From: DASYXZ01 sp035946625
Lineage (GTDB): Bacteria > Acidobacteriota > Terriglobia > UBA7540
Assembly: GCA_035946625.1 (NCBI GenBank)
Contig: DASYZE010000033.1
Coordinates: 62,001 to 126,000, forward strand
Direction of reading: 5' to 3'
DNA length: 64,000 nt
How positions within the stretch are numbered: the first letter of the stretch is position 1; every line of letters starts with the position of its first letter. A program made the position numbers and the translations under genes. Shown here piece after piece: positions 23,912 through 34,312 of this stretch. A model generated the notes under the pieces. That model did not search any database and had not been told where the DNA came from. It saw only the letters and a list, made by a program, of their open reading frames with translations.

Positions 23912-26900
23912 ATGATCCATCGCATCGTCCAATTCGCCTTGAACCAGCGCTTCCTGGTGCTGATGCTCACCGCCGCCATCGCTATTTGGGGGGTCATTTC
24001 ATTTCAGCGCATGCCCGTGGATGCTTATCCGGACCTTTCGCCACCCATGGTGGAAATCATCACCCAGTGGCCCGGGCACGCGGCGGAAGAAACAGAGCGC
24101 CTGGTCACGCTGCCCCTCGAACTTCAGATGAATGGCGTGCCGCAGCTCGTTTACATGCGGTCGATTTCGCTTTACGGGCTTTCCGACCTCCGCCTGACCT
24201 TCGAAGACGACACGGATAATTATTTCGCGCGCCAGGTGGTCTTCGAACGCATGAGCGGCGCCGCGGTGCCGAGCGGAGTGGCGCCGGGCCTCTCGCCCCT
24301 GTACAGCCCGAGCGGGCTGGTCTATCGCTACGTGCTGGAAAGCCCGGACCGCTCCCCGCAGGAACTAAAAACAATTGACGACTGGGTTCTGAATCGCGCC
24401 TACAACTCGGTGCCCGGCGTGGCCGACGAATCCGAACTGGGCGGGACGACCATGCAGTATCAGGTCTTGCTCGATCCCACCCGCATCTATGGATTTCACC
24501 TGACTGTGCCCCAGGTGATCAGCGCCATTGCCGCCAACAACTCGAACGCGGGGGGAGGATTCTACTCCCAGGGCGGACAATTTTTCTATGTGCGCGGGTT
24601 GGGCTTGGCGCGCGATACGCAGGACATCGGCAACATCGTGGTAGCCAGCAACAACGGCGCGCCGGTGCGCGTCTCCGACATCGGGGAAGTGGTGATCGGA
24701 CACGCGCCCCGCCTGGGTGAGTTCGGCTTTGCCGACAAATCCAAGGACAACCCGGACGCCGTCGAGGGCGTCATCCTGATGCGCCGGGGCGAGCAGACCC
24801 AAACCGTTCTGCAAGCGGTTGAGGCCAAGACGGCCGAATTGAACCGGTCGATATTGCCCAAGGACGTCAAGATTCGGCCATTCTACGATCGCAGTGACCT
24901 GGTGGATTTGACCATCGACACTGTGGAAGGGAATCTGCTGCGCGGGATGATTCTGGTGATTATTGTTCTGATAATTTTCCTGGTCAGCGTCCGCGCCGCC
25001 ATCATTACCGCCCTCACCATTCCGCTGGCCTTGTTGTTCTCGTTCATCATTCTGCACTGGCACGACGTTTCCGCCAACCTGCTTTCCATCGGCGCCATAG
25101 ACTTCGGCATCATCATCGACGGCACCCTGGTGATGGTGGAGAATATTTATCGCGAGCTGGGCGCGCGTCAGGGCACGGATTACCGCCTGAATGAAGTGAT
25201 CGTGGCGGCGGCGCGCGACGTCGACCGGCCCATCTTTTACTCCGTGGCCGTGATTGTCGCCGGCTACCTCCCCATTTATGCCCTGCACGGACCGTCCGGC
25301 CTCCTTTTCCATCCCATGGCTGACACCATGATCTTCGCCCTGCTGGGCGCCTTGATCCTCACCCTCACCCTGGTGCCCGTGCTGGCTTCCTACTGGTTTC
25401 GGAAAGGAGTCCACGAAAAAGTCAATCGCCCCTTCGAGTGGGTCAAGCGGGTCTATGCGCATCAACTGTTATGGTGCCTGGACCGGCCCAAGCTGACGCT
25501 GTTGGTGACCGCCGCGATTTTTGGAGGCACCGTGATGCTGGTGCCCTTGATTGGCGGGGAATTCCTTCCTCATCTGGACGAAGGGGCGCTCTGGGTGAGG
25601 GCGACCATGCCTTACACCATTTCCTTTGAGGAGGCGAGCAAGATTGCCCCCCAGATTCGGGATATCCTGCGCTCGTATCCCCAGGTCACCGTGGTGGGCT
25701 CAGAGCTTGGGCGTCCTGACGATGGCACCGACCCCACCGGGTTTTTCAATTGCGAATTCTACGTCGGGCTGAAGCCCTATAGCGACAAAGCATGGTCGGG
25801 CGACATTCGCACTAAAGAACAATTGACTGATTCCATCCGCCGCAAGCTTGAAACCTATCCCGGAATTATTTTCAATTATACGCAGCCCGCTGAGGACGCC
25901 GTGGACGAGGCCCTTACCGGACTGAAGAGTGCCTTGGCCGTGAAAGTATATGGACCCGACCTGAACGTCCTCCAGGATGCTGCGCTCAAAATCAAGGAAA
26001 CCCTGCAGCACGTTCCCGGGTTTGCCGAACTCACTGTGGTCCGTGAGTTGGGCCAGCCCAGCTTGCTGGTGGATGTGGACCGCGCCAAGATCGCCCGCTA
26101 TGGCATCAACGTGGCCGATGTGGAAGCGGTGATCCAAGCGGCGGTGGGTGGGCAGGCAGCGACCCAAGTGATCCAGGGGGAGAAACTTTTTGACTTGGTC
26201 GTCCGCATGCAGCCGCAGTTCCGCTCCAGCGCGCGGCAAATCTCCAACCTCCTGGTGGCCACGCCCGCCGGGCAGCAGATTCCACTCATGCAGCTTGCAG
26301 AAATCAAGCAGGGCAACGGAGCATCTTTTATATATCGTGAGAACAATTCTCGCTATGTCGGAATTCAGTACAGCATTCTGGGGCGCGATTTGGCGCGCGC
26401 CGTGGCGGACGGCCAAGCGGCGGTGCGCAAGGCCGTCCCCCTCCCCCCCGGCTATCGCCTGGAGTGGGGCGGAGAGTACAGCGAATTCCTGGCTGCCAAG
26501 CGCCAAATGAGTGTGATTGGGCCGCTCACGGTGGTGTTGGTCTTTCTGATTCTGTTCGCGCTCTACGGGAACTTCAAGTTTCCCATCACCATCGCTCTCG
26601 GCGTTTTAATGACGGAGCCGGTGGGCGCTTTGCTGGCCCTGAAGCTGACCGGCACCCCGCTGAGTGTTTCCTCGGTCCTGGGCTTGCTCGCCCTGATGGG
26701 TGTATCGGTGGAGACGGCGGTGATTCTGGTTTCCTTCATCAATAAGTTGCGGCAGGAAGGCCAAAGCATTCGCAGCGCCACCCTGCAGGCGTCGCTTTTG
26801 CGCCTGCGCCCCATCATGATGACCGCGCTGGTGGCTTGCCTGGGCCTGCTGCCCGCCGCGCTTTCCCACGGGATTGGCTCCGACACGCAACGACCCTTTG

Positions 26901-27007
26901 CCATTGTGATTGTGGCCGGGCTGATTTCAAGGCTATTGCTCGGCTTCTTCGTCAACCCCGTCCTTTATGAAATGGTGGCGCGCGAAGGCGATGTGCTGCA
27001 GGTGTAG
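23912..27007 (+). CDS. Heavy-metal RND efflux pump (CusA/CzcA family)
   Basis: A 1031-residue inner-membrane pump of the HME-RND family. It opens MIHRIVQFALNQRFLVLML and continues with VDAYPDLSPPMVEIITQWPGHA, the conserved first periplasmic stretch (YPDls...v.v.t..pG.sp.evE). Transmembrane helix 4 carries the charged proton-relay signature IDFGIIIDGTLVMVENIYREL, with Asp residues as in CzcA and CusA. Twelve membrane segments with two large periplasmic loops are evident. Together with the two preceding genes it makes a complete CBA pump that exports metal ions from periplasm to outside. The ion (Cu/Ag versus Co/Zn/Cd/Ni) cannot be fixed from this reading. Confidence 0.93.
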   Translation: MIHRIVQFALNQRFLVLMLTAAIAIWGVISFQRMPVDAYPDLSPPMVEIITQWPGHAAEETERLVTLPLELQMNGVPQLVYMRSISLYGLSDLRLTFEDDTDNYFARQVVFERMSGAAVPSGVAPGLSPLYSPSGLVYRYVLESPDRSPQELKTIDDWVLNRAYNSVPGVADESELGGTTMQYQVLLDPTRIYGFHLTVPQVISAIAANNSNAGGGFYSQGGQFFYVRGLGLARDTQDIGNIVVASNNGAPVRVSDIGEVVIGHAPRLGEFGFADKSKDNPDAVEGVILMRRGEQTQTVLQAVEAKTAELNRSILPKDVKIRPFYDRSDLVDLTIDTVEGNLLRGMILVIIVLIIFLVSVRAAIITALTIPLALLFSFIILHWHDVSANLLSIGAIDFGIIIDGTLVMVENIYRELGARQGTDYRLNEVIVAAARDVDRPIFYSVAVIVAGYLPIYALHGPSGLLFHPMADTMIFALLGALILTLTLVPVLASYWFRKGVHEKVNRPFEWVKRVYAHQLLWCLDRPKLTLLVTAAIFGGTVMLVPLIGGEFLPHLDEGALWVRATMPYTISFEEASKIAPQIRDILRSYPQVTVVGSELGRPDDGTDPTGFFNCEFYVGLKPYSDKAWSGDIRTKEQLTDSIRRKLETYPGIIFNYTQPAEDAVDEALTGLKSALAVKVYGPDLNVLQDAALKIKETLQHVPGFAELTVVRELGQPSLLVDVDRAKIARYGINVADVEAVIQAAVGGQAATQVIQGEKLFDLVVRMQPQFRSSARQISNLLVATPAGQQIPLMQLAEIKQGNGASFIYRENNSRYVGIQYSILGRDLARAVADGQAAVRKAVPLPPGYRLEWGGEYSEFLAAKRQMSVIGPLTVVLVFLILFALYGNFKFPITIALGVLMTEPVGALLALKLTGTPLSVSSVLGLLALMGVSVETAVILVSFINKLRQEGQSIRSATLQASLLRLRPIMMTALVACLGLLPAALSHGIGSDTQRPFAIVIVAGLISRLLLGFFVNPVLYEMVAREGDVLQV

Positions 27008-27038
27008 AAGTCAGTTGAAAAAAGTTTGCCACCAATGC

Positions 27039-27137
27039 CATTCCGGTCCGTCAGCCGACGGAGAGGAATCTCGTTCTGAAAAGAGAAGCAATGCGAGATT
27101 CCTCGTCGTCCCGCAGGGCGGGCCTCCTCGGAATGAC
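27039..27137. repeat. Inverted pair of REP-like units
   Basis: CATTCCGGTCCGTCAGCCGACGG starts an inverted copy (27039 onward) of the unit seen at 4800-6660; after a short spacer a forward copy (CGAGATTCCTCG ... CGGAATGAC) follows. The two can pair into one large hairpin downstream of the RND pump gene. Confidence 0.75.
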
Positions 27138-27270
27138 CCTTGGGCGGGTTTCTCAATAAACTGGCAGGTGCGTGTGCCAGCCCGAAATTGATTTTTGCTC
27201 TGCAAGTTGGTTAGAATCGAAGCTGGGCTGAAAAAGTGGCCTCGGCCTAGCGTTCAGGGAGGCAGACGAT

Positions 27271-28680
27271 TTGACAAAAAACTCATCGACAGGAAGAGTG
27301 ATTCTCGCGGGATTGTGTTTGTTGGCGGGGGTTCTATGTTCTGGCGGACAAGCAAGGGATGATAGTCAGGGTTCACGGAAACCGCTTACGGAAACGGAGA
27401 TCATCAAACTTCTTAAGGGTCATGTTGCCACATCTCGGGTTGAGGACCTGGCGCGCGAGCACGGGGTTTCCTTCGATATAACCTCTAGAACCGAAGACGA
27501 GTTGCGGGAGGCAGGGGCGACGACTGGACTCGTGGCGGCTCTCCGTGAAATATCTCACCACACGCCCTCGAAGGAAGGCACGCTGGCAAAGTCCTCAGAG
27601 CATAGAACGGGGGGCGTCAAGGAACCCTCCAGCGACAAAATCATCCAGTACATCCGGGAGAAATTCGGCGTGCCCGGCAGCACGGCTGTCATTCTCGATC
27701 CTTTTCATAGTTCGCCCGACCCTGAGTTTTTGGACACCATTGTCTCGGTGGACGACGGGAAGAGCACGGCCGCCTCAAAAAAGTCGTCTGAAATCAGCGT
27801 CTCCAAAAACGGTCACTATCTGGTGATGGGCTTCCTGGCCGTGGGGGGCGCGTCGCCCAGCTCGATTGTTCCCCTCGGCAGCGGTGGGGTCAACGACATC
27901 CCGCGCGGCGTCCAGGAAGCTTTCCGGCTTGCCCCCAGCATCACGGTGTCGAAGGGGTTGATCCGAACCTCTCCCTTCCCGAATTTTTTCGTCACCACCA
28001 TTACGGCGGACAACGCCGGGAAAAAATCAACCCTGGATGCTTATGTGACACTCGACCACAAATTTCTGGTCTTGGGCAACATCTACGACCTTTCAGTGGA
28101 CCCGCGCATGAAAGCGCTGCACACGCTTATTCTTCAGAATCAGCCGGAAACGGGCCCCAGAAATGCGCCGGTAACTATTGTGGAATTCGCCGACCTGGAA
28201 TGTCCCACCTGCGCGCGCGCCCACGAACTTCTGGAGAAGACCATCCTGCCCACGTATGCGGGGAAGGTCAGGGTGATTTTCAAGGAATTTCCCATTCAGT
28301 ATCACGAATTTGCCATGCCGGCGGCTATCGCCGACCAGTGCGCGTATCGCATCAATCCCGCTGATTACCTGCCTTATCGAACCCTGATTTTCCAGCACCA
28401 AGGCGAGTTTGAAGCCATCAAGGCGAACGCCTCGGCGGTTCGTGACTTATTGCTCAATCTCGGCCAGCAGGCGGGCATTAACAATGTGGAACTTGCCGGG
28501 TGCATGGATTCCAAGGCTTCTCTTCCCCGCATTGAGGCCAACTTGAAGGAAGCCAAGGCGCTCGATGTGAACAGCACCCCGACATTTTTTATTAATGGCA
28601 GAACGATGATTGGCGCCGCGCCAGATATTTTTACTCAGGCGATTGAGGAAGCCCTGCTGGATTCCAGGAAGAAAAAATAA
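27271..28680 (+). CDS. Exported DsbA-like thioredoxin-fold protein with long N-terminal region
   Basis: A 469-residue protein. A signal peptide (ILAGLCLLAGVLCSGG) leads to a region of about 260 residues of unknown type, containing a glycine-poor repeat-like stretch (around 110-260). A DsbA/thioredoxin domain (about 285-465) follows: VEFADLECPTCARAHELL with the CPTC redox site, and the cis-Pro loop NSTPTFFINGR. It resembles the DsbA-type oxidoreductases with a 4-thioredoxin fold (Thioredoxin_4 family). It probably oxidises or isomerises cysteines in the periplasm. The start codon is TTG at 27271 behind GGGAGG nine bases upstream. Confidence 0.85.
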   Translation: MTKNSSTGRVILAGLCLLAGVLCSGGQARDDSQGSRKPLTETEIIKLLKGHVATSRVEDLAREHGVSFDITSRTEDELREAGATTGLVAALREISHHTPSKEGTLAKSSEHRTGGVKEPSSDKIIQYIREKFGVPGSTAVILDPFHSSPDPEFLDTIVSVDDGKSTAASKKSSEISVSKNGHYLVMGFLAVGGASPSSIVPLGSGGVNDIPRGVQEAFRLAPSITVSKGLIRTSPFPNFFVTTITADNAGKKSTLDAYVTLDHKFLVLGNIYDLSVDPRMKALHTLILQNQPETGPRNAPVTIVEFADLECPTCARAHELLEKTILPTYAGKVRVIFKEFPIQYHEFAMPAAIADQCAYRINPADYLPYRTLIFQHQGEFEAIKANASAVRDLLLNLGQQAGINNVELAGCMDSKASLPRIEANLKEAKALDVNSTPTFFINGRTMIGAAPDIFTQAIEEALLDSRKKK

Positions 28681-29080
28681 TTTCCGCGTTGCCGAGCTTT
28701 GTCGCGCGCGTTTTTTGCTTTTATTGGTCAGTACCCCCTTACCCGTGTCGCTTACGCGACCCACCCTCTCCCCCAAGGGGGCGAGGGTTATAAATTATTG
28801 AACTTACTTCCGCTTCTCTCCCTTGGGGGTGAGGGTTATAGATGATTGAACTTATTACCTCACCCTCGTTGCCGTGAGCGTTTTTTGCTTTCTTATTGGT
28901 CAGTACCCCCTTACCCGTGTCGCTTACGCGACCCACCCTCTCCCCCAAGGGGGCGAGGGTGAAAGATGATTGAACTTATTACCTCACCCTCCGTCTTGGG
29001 GCGAGGGTTATAAATTATTGAACTTGCTTCCCCTTTTCCCCCCTTGGGGGTGAGGGGGTCTCGTAAGATCATCAAATGTA
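28681..29080. other. Convergent intergenic region filled by hairpin repeats
   Basis: 400 bases between the convergent DsbA-like and MFS genes. It consists almost entirely of direct repeats and C/G-rich stem-loops described in the next entry; no coding potential is seen. Confidence 0.7.
28708..29058. repeat. Direct repeats carrying CCCTC/GAGGG stem-loops, likely bidirectional terminator region
   Basis: A block of about 80 bases (GCGTTTTTTGCTTT...TTGGTCAGTACCCCCTTACCCGTGTCGCTTACGCGACCC..., described by its ends) occurs at 28708-28787 and again at 28878-28959 with only a few changes. Each copy ends in a strong hairpin, CTCCCCCAAGGGGGCGAG. Three weaker versions (about 28816-28835, 28983-29007 and 29030-29056) keep the CTC...GAG arms. 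Placement between convergent genes suggests they stop transcription from both sides. Confidence 0.75.
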
Positions 29081-30382
29081 TTAGTTGGCCCTGAGTTCAC
29101 CTCGCTCATCTGCCGCCCGGCGGAGGTGGGGAAGCAGAATCAGGACGCCGAGGAAATAAACCAGGCACACCCCACCCGCCCAGGTAAGCGCGAAACGCGT
29201 TCCGAGCGTCTGGGCCACCGCGCCTGCCTGCAAGCTTCCGAAGGGCAGCAAGCCGGACATGGCCATAAAAAACAAGCTCATGATGCGGCCGCGCAGCAAG
29301 GGTGGGCTGCTCATTTGCAAAGTTATATTGGTCAGCGTGAGCGAGCCCACCATGGTGGCGCCCAAAACGACCAGCAGGAAGAATGCCCACCAGAATTCAT
29401 GCGCGTGGGCGAGCAGGATGAGGGCCAGGGAGAAAATTGAAGCGCTGGCCAGGATGGTTCCACCCCGCCGCTCGTCGGCCTTGGTTCGCGCCGCCAGCAC
29501 CAGGGCGGACATCACCGCGCCCAGCCCGGCTCCGGCCATCAGGTAGCCGAGCCCGGAAGCACCCACTTTAATCAGGTCGCGCGCGTAGACGGGCATCAGC
29601 ACAATAAAGGGCAGACCGAGCAAGCTCAGGAAAGCCGGAATGGTGAGAAGAATAATGAACAGAGGATTCTGGTGGTAGTAGCGCATGCCGTCCATCACCG
29701 CCGCCCAGAATGACGGCCCCTTGTGAATCTCGCGCGGGGGAATCACGATGATGAGCAAGGCCACAATCAGAGCCAGAAAACTCACCGAGTTCAGATAGAA
29801 GCAGGCGGCGGCACCCAGCGACCCCAGCGTCAAACCTGCCAGCGTGGGCCCAATGGCTCTCGACATGTTGAATTGGGCGGAATTCAGCGCCACCGCATTC
29901 ACCAGATCCTCGCGCTTCACCAGGTCCGGGTACAAGGATTGGTAGGCGGGATAATTGAGGGCGGAAGCCACTCCGGTAAGGAAGCTGATTAGTAGTATCT
30001 CCGCGATTTTGAATCGGTGGAAGGAAGTCATCACGGCGAGAATCAGGGCCAGAATCATCATGGCCGTCTGCGCGAAGAGCAGCAGCCGGCGGCGGCTGAG
30101 GCGGTCAGCGATGGCCCCGCCGGGAATGGCAAAAAGGAAGGCGGGGATCTGGCTCAGAAACCCATTCAGCCCCAGGAGAAATGGCGAGTTGGTTTTGACC
30201 AGGATCACCCACCCCAGGGCGATGGTTTGCATCCACGTACCAATGTTGGAAAGAAAATTCCCCACCCAGAAAAGGGCAAAATCGCGTGTACGCAGGGAGC
30301 GGAACATGGAAGCCACGTGCCCCCGCTCTGCGATCGGCTCGATGGCCGTGGCGCTGATGACGTCTGTTTTGTCGGCACCCAT
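29081..30382 (-). CDS. MFS transporter, EntS/MFS_3-like
   Basis: A 433-residue protein with about twelve transmembrane helices. It opens with the family's typical FRSLRTRDFALFWVGNFLSNIGTWMQTIALGWVIL, and the loop 2-3 motif GGAIADRLSRRRLLL (the G-x3-D-R-x-R-R-R signature) follows. It belongs to the enterobactin-exporter-like branch of the major facilitator superfamily; the transported compound is unknown. Its start lies 92 bases from the stop of the upstream minus-strand gene. Confidence 0.9.
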   Translation of the reverse strand: MGADKTDVISATAIEPIAERGHVASMFRSLRTRDFALFWVGNFLSNIGTWMQTIALGWVILVKTNSPFLLGLNGFLSQIPAFLFAIPGGAIADRLSRRRLLLFAQTAMMILALILAVMTSFHRFKIAEILLISFLTGVASALNYPAYQSLYPDLVKREDLVNAVALNSAQFNMSRAIGPTLAGLTLGSLGAAACFYLNSVSFLALIVALLIIVIPPREIHKGPSFWAAVMDGMRYYHQNPLFIILLTIPAFLSLLGLPFIVLMPVYARDLIKVGASGLGYLMAGAGLGAVMSALVLAARTKADERRGGTILASASIFSLALILLAHAHEFWWAFFLLVVLGATMVGSLTLTNITLQMSSPPLLRGRIMSLFFMAMSGLLPFGSLQAGAVAQTLGTRFALTWAGGVCLVYFLGVLILLPHLRRAADERGELRAN

Positions 30383-30474
30383 TTTGGATTGAAGGCCGGA
30401 ACTTTAATCCCCTATTTTACTACAAGCCGAAGTGGCGGTGGGCGGGTAGGCATGATGGCGCCTCCCTCAAACCC

Positions 30475-33400
30475 CTACGGCGGGTCGACTTCAGATTCGT
30501 CAGGCGCAGGCGCCATGGGGGGGATCAACAAATGTCCGGGGCGGGTTTCGAATTGGCGCAGATACTCCTGATGGCGGGCGTCATTGGGGAAATGCTCGGG
30601 AGTGGAATACGGATATTGGGTCATGCTGCGGAAGGGAAGCGGCCCGACCACTTTGGAGTACGCCGTGTTGGGTTCGCCGTCTTTGGCGTAGCCGGCAGTG
30701 TATAGGAAGAAGTCACGCTTCATCCCGGGCTTCACCGGCGGCAAGTTTTGGCCGTCGAACCTTACGGTGATCTCATCGCCCGTACTCATCACCACCTGGC
30801 GATCGTCCGACGAGTCGAGAAGCGTTTTCACCTGGCCGTAGCGAGTGTAGTCGCCACGCATGGGATTCCAGGGCGCGTCGTGCATGCGCTTCACGTAGTC
30901 AAAGGTATCGGGGCTTACATGCTTCGGGTCGCTGGTGGGAGTGGAGAACCCGCGATAGTGCAAGTCGGCGGAAACGAGCGGCAATTCCACCGGGGCCGTG
31001 CCGGCCTCCTGAGTCGCCCTGTCGCCGATGGAAAAGAAAATCTGATCCCAATAGACGCAGAGGTTGGTGACGATGCGGACGTGATGATCGCGGCTGGGAA
31101 ATTTTCCATTCAAGTCCACCCGCATGGTGCGGTTGGTTCCGCTGGGCAACCCCATATCGGGCACCGCGGTCACCCACTTGCCCTGCGCGTCGCGCACCTG
31201 AAGATAGGGCATCACCATGTGGAGTTTGGAATTAGTCATCAGGGCGCGCGAAGCGTTGGAGTCGGTCCAGAAAACCCAGCCTTTTAACCACAATGCGACG
31301 GGCGCGTCAGCGGGGAAGTCGCCCAGATCGAGCGTGAGAGAGTGGGTGTCCGCAAGTCCAAGAATCCGATTGCGGCGGAAACCAATGGGATAGCGGCCAT
31401 CCGCCGTAAGAATTTCCGGCAAGACGTTGCGGTCCGCATCGTCCACGGCGGAAACGGGTGGGTGCTTCTGGCGCACCATATAAAGCGAAGGCGGCACGGG
31501 CGCGGAAGTGGCGATTTCGTTCGAATAAATTTCTTCCGATGCCGAATGGTCAAAGGCGATCAGGCGAAGCTGGTCCACAAAATCGGCCTCGCGCATCTCG
31601 TCGGTCACCTGAAAAGTGTATAAGCCGTGGCGGGGGTGAAGATCGCCCGGAAGGCGCACGAATTCGCGGGGATTGGGGACAGACCAGCTTCCATCCGGCG
31701 ATAATTCGCCGAGCGGCGCCATGCCCAGAATGTCCGTGTAATAGACGAAGCGCGTCCCATCCCAAACGTAAAGGAAGGGGCAGGAACTGGAGAGGCGCTC
31801 GGATTCGCGCATCTCGATGGGGTGGTTGGTGGGGACGGCAATGGAATTCTGGATAATTTGGTTGGGCCAGGTCACCCGTACCACGTCCAACTTCGCCAGG
31901 TCGCCGGCAAAAATCCTAACCGGCTCGCCCGTCGCCATCACCTTTTCGTAAAAATTCCCGGCCTTTAATTCGACAATTGCGCCCACGCCTTGCACGTTGC
32001 TCTTGGACCCGGTTAATTTCACTTCCAGCCAACGGGCGGGCGGGCCTTCTTTTTCGTAGGCCGCGAATTTTCCATCATGGGTCAGGGTGAGCAGGTCAAG
32101 CTTTCCTGGGCTGGCCAGCCCGGCCGGAGCAGCCCACGCCAAAGCGCGGGCGTGGCTAGGCGGGCTGGATAAGTTCTGGCCGCCTGGCGCGGGCGGGGGT
32201 ATTTGCAGGGGCTCGTCTTCAAATCGCCCGCCCCGGTTGGCGAGGAGATGCCATTTCCCCTCTCCATCAACGGCCGCCAAATCGGAAAATCCGTTGCCGT
32301 TCATGTCCGCGACAGTGCCGTGGAAATCAAAGGCTCCGGACTGTAATTTGAGAGGAGGAAGATTGGGCGCGCTTTCAAACCTTGCGTTGCCCCGGTTCAG
32401 CAAAACCGAATACGCGTCCCTGCCCCAGAGCACCAAGTCGAATTTGCCATCGTGATTGAAATCAGCCACCTGCGCGTCCACGGCGGCGAACCGCACAAGT
32501 GCCGGCCCGGCCTCGGCGGTGCGGTCCACGAACTTGTCCTCGCCCTGATTGATAAAGAGCATGGGCGGGCCGTCATCGCGGAAGAAGAGCAGGTCGGTAT
32601 AACCGTCGTTGTTGAAATCCGCGAACACTGCGCCGCGCATTTGCCCCTTGGCCGAACCCAGGCCGGAGGCTCTGGTGATATCGCTGAAAGTGCCGTCGCC
32701 ATTGTTGCGATAGAAATGGCTTTCGATCGGAGAGGTATCCTGAGTGCCGGTTGAACCTGTCCCTTTTGGCGTCCCGGTGGCGCCGCCCCAACCTGTGACG
32801 ACCAGGTCCAGGAAGCCATCAACGTCGGCATCAAAAAGCACTGCGCGCGAGTCGATCTCGTCCGGCTTGCCTTTCAGTTCGGCCTTCCCGGTCACGTCAG
32901 TGAAAGTTCCATTGCCGTTGTTGTGATAGAGGGTCACGCCGCCGACGCCGGCCACAAAGAGGCTGGGATGTCCGCTGTTATCGTAGTCGGCAAAGGTGGC
33001 GGAAAGGCTGCCGCCGGGACCGCCCACGGCGGCCTGGGCGGTGACATCGCTGAACGTTCCGTCACCATTGTTATGAAAAAGGTGATTGGATCCCCCGGGC
33101 AAAACCAGGTAGAGGTCAGGATGGCCGTCACCATCATAATCGGCCACGGTCATGGAAGGGCCGAATGGAGACACCGCGCCACCATGGACTATCTTCGCCA
33201 CATTCGTGGAAGGATGAGCCCCGGCAGAGGGTTCTGGGGGAAGATGGATGCCCAGCCTGGCGGTAATATCGGCGAAGGTCACACGTTCCATGCGGCGCTG
33301 GGGACCGGCGCCTACGGCGGCGGTGGTGGGCACCAGGATGGCGCCATACTTGCCGCCCTCGAGCGCGGCGGTTTGCACCGATACGCTGGGCACTTTGTCT

Positions 33401-34110
33401 TTCACCTTGGCGTGCAGGGCGAGATATTTTTGCGCGTCAGCAGAGCGCTTAAGGCGGAACAGGGCAGTGGACATGCGGAACAACCCGGCCACATAAAAAT
33501 TCTGCGCGCGCCCAAAGCCCATGTTGAGAAGTTGCTGATAGGCGGCCATGGCGTCTGACAACTTGTTCTGGCTGAAGTACACCACGCCGAGATTTAACCA
33601 GGCGGCGGGCTCATGTGGGTCGGCCGCAATCACACGCTTCAGGGCGGCCTCGGCGTCGGGATAATGCGCCTCGCGTTTGTAAAGTATTCCCAAATTGTAA
33701 TCGACGGCCACCAGCTTGGGATCCATTTGCCTGGCCGTGGTCATTTCGCCCAGCGCCTCGTCCAGCTTATCTTCCTGCATCAGTCCCAGGGCGAGGTCCA
33801 TGTGGTCCGTGGCCAGCGCTTTGCCGGTGGCGATTACTTTTTGGAATTCGGCCGCCGACTCGGGATACTTGCCTTGCTCGTAGTAGGCTTTTCCCACATT
33901 GCGCAGGGTTTGAATGGCCCCCGGCCCGGGCGCTGAGCTTTTGAGAGCGGATTTTCCGGCCACGGCAGAGGTCTTCGCCGACCGCGGCTTGACCGACGAT
34001 TGTGCTGCGAGCCGGATATGCCGTATGCAACTCAGGAGCAAAACCAGGGTAACGGCAAGGATGAAATCGGCGAAGTGCTTTGATTTGCCGGTTGGAGAAG
34101 AAATTTTCAT
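30475..34110 (-). CDS. Large exported TPR / FG-GAP (VCBS) / ASPIC-UnbV protein
   Basis: A 1211-residue protein. An N-terminal signal or anchor (FADFILAVTLVLLLSCIRHI) leads to about four TPR units (residues 70-215, e.g. DHMDLALGLMQEDKLDEALGEM). Then come five or six FG-GAP/VCBS repeats with calcium-loop motifs such as ADYDGDGHPDLYLV, FDADVDGFLDLVV, ADFNNDGYTDLLF and ADFNHDGKFDLVL (about 320-680). An ASPIC/UnbV domain follows (ARWLEVKLTGSKSNVQGVGAIVEL, about 700-780). The last 420 residues belong to no family I recognise. Members of this CRTAC1-like class are secreted or surface beta-propeller proteins; function is unknown. Confidence 0.88.
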   Translation of the reverse strand: MKISSPTGKSKHFADFILAVTLVLLLSCIRHIRLAAQSSVKPRSAKTSAVAGKSALKSSAPGPGAIQTLRNVGKAYYEQGKYPESAAEFQKVIATGKALATDHMDLALGLMQEDKLDEALGEMTTARQMDPKLVAVDYNLGILYKREAHYPDAEAALKRVIAADPHEPAAWLNLGVVYFSQNKLSDAMAAYQQLLNMGFGRAQNFYVAGLFRMSTALFRLKRSADAQKYLALHAKVKDKVPSVSVQTAALEGGKYGAILVPTTAAVGAGPQRRMERVTFADITARLGIHLPPEPSAGAHPSTNVAKIVHGGAVSPFGPSMTVADYDGDGHPDLYLVLPGGSNHLFHNNGDGTFSDVTAQAAVGGPGGSLSATFADYDNSGHPSLFVAGVGGVTLYHNNGNGTFTDVTGKAELKGKPDEIDSRAVLFDADVDGFLDLVVTGWGGATGTPKGTGSTGTQDTSPIESHFYRNNGDGTFSDITRASGLGSAKGQMRGAVFADFNNDGYTDLLFFRDDGPPMLFINQGEDKFVDRTAEAGPALVRFAAVDAQVADFNHDGKFDLVLWGRDAYSVLLNRGNARFESAPNLPPLKLQSGAFDFHGTVADMNGNGFSDLAAVDGEGKWHLLANRGGRFEDEPLQIPPPAPGGQNLSSPPSHARALAWAAPAGLASPGKLDLLTLTHDGKFAAYEKEGPPARWLEVKLTGSKSNVQGVGAIVELKAGNFYEKVMATGEPVRIFAGDLAKLDVVRVTWPNQIIQNSIAVPTNHPIEMRESERLSSSCPFLYVWDGTRFVYYTDILGMAPLGELSPDGSWSVPNPREFVRLPGDLHPRHGLYTFQVTDEMREADFVDQLRLIAFDHSASEEIYSNEIATSAPVPPSLYMVRQKHPPVSAVDDADRNVLPEILTADGRYPIGFRRNRILGLADTHSLTLDLGDFPADAPVALWLKGWVFWTDSNASRALMTNSKLHMVMPYLQVRDAQGKWVTAVPDMGLPSGTNRTMRVDLNGKFPSRDHHVRIVTNLCVYWDQIFFSIGDRATQEAGTAPVELPLVSADLHYRGFSTPTSDPKHVSPDTFDYVKRMHDAPWNPMRGDYTRYGQVKTLLDSSDDRQVVMSTGDEITVRFDGQNLPPVKPGMKRDFFLYTAGYAKDGEPNTAYSKVVGPLPFRSMTQYPYSTPEHFPNDARHQEYLRQFETRPGHLLIPPMAPAPDESEVDPP

Positions 34111-34312
34111 CGCAATTCCAGATCAGAATTCAACCAGATATTTTTTGAACCATGAAAATCGAACGAGTCATTATATTACGCCGGATCGAATGGAAGAAGG
34201 AAAGTAACTCGCCCATCCGGATGTTCGGGCTTTGGCGCGGCCAAGAGAAAGACGATTATGGCCCCGCGCGTTCATTTAAATAAAATGGGATGGAAATTCC
34301 CCGCCAACGCGA

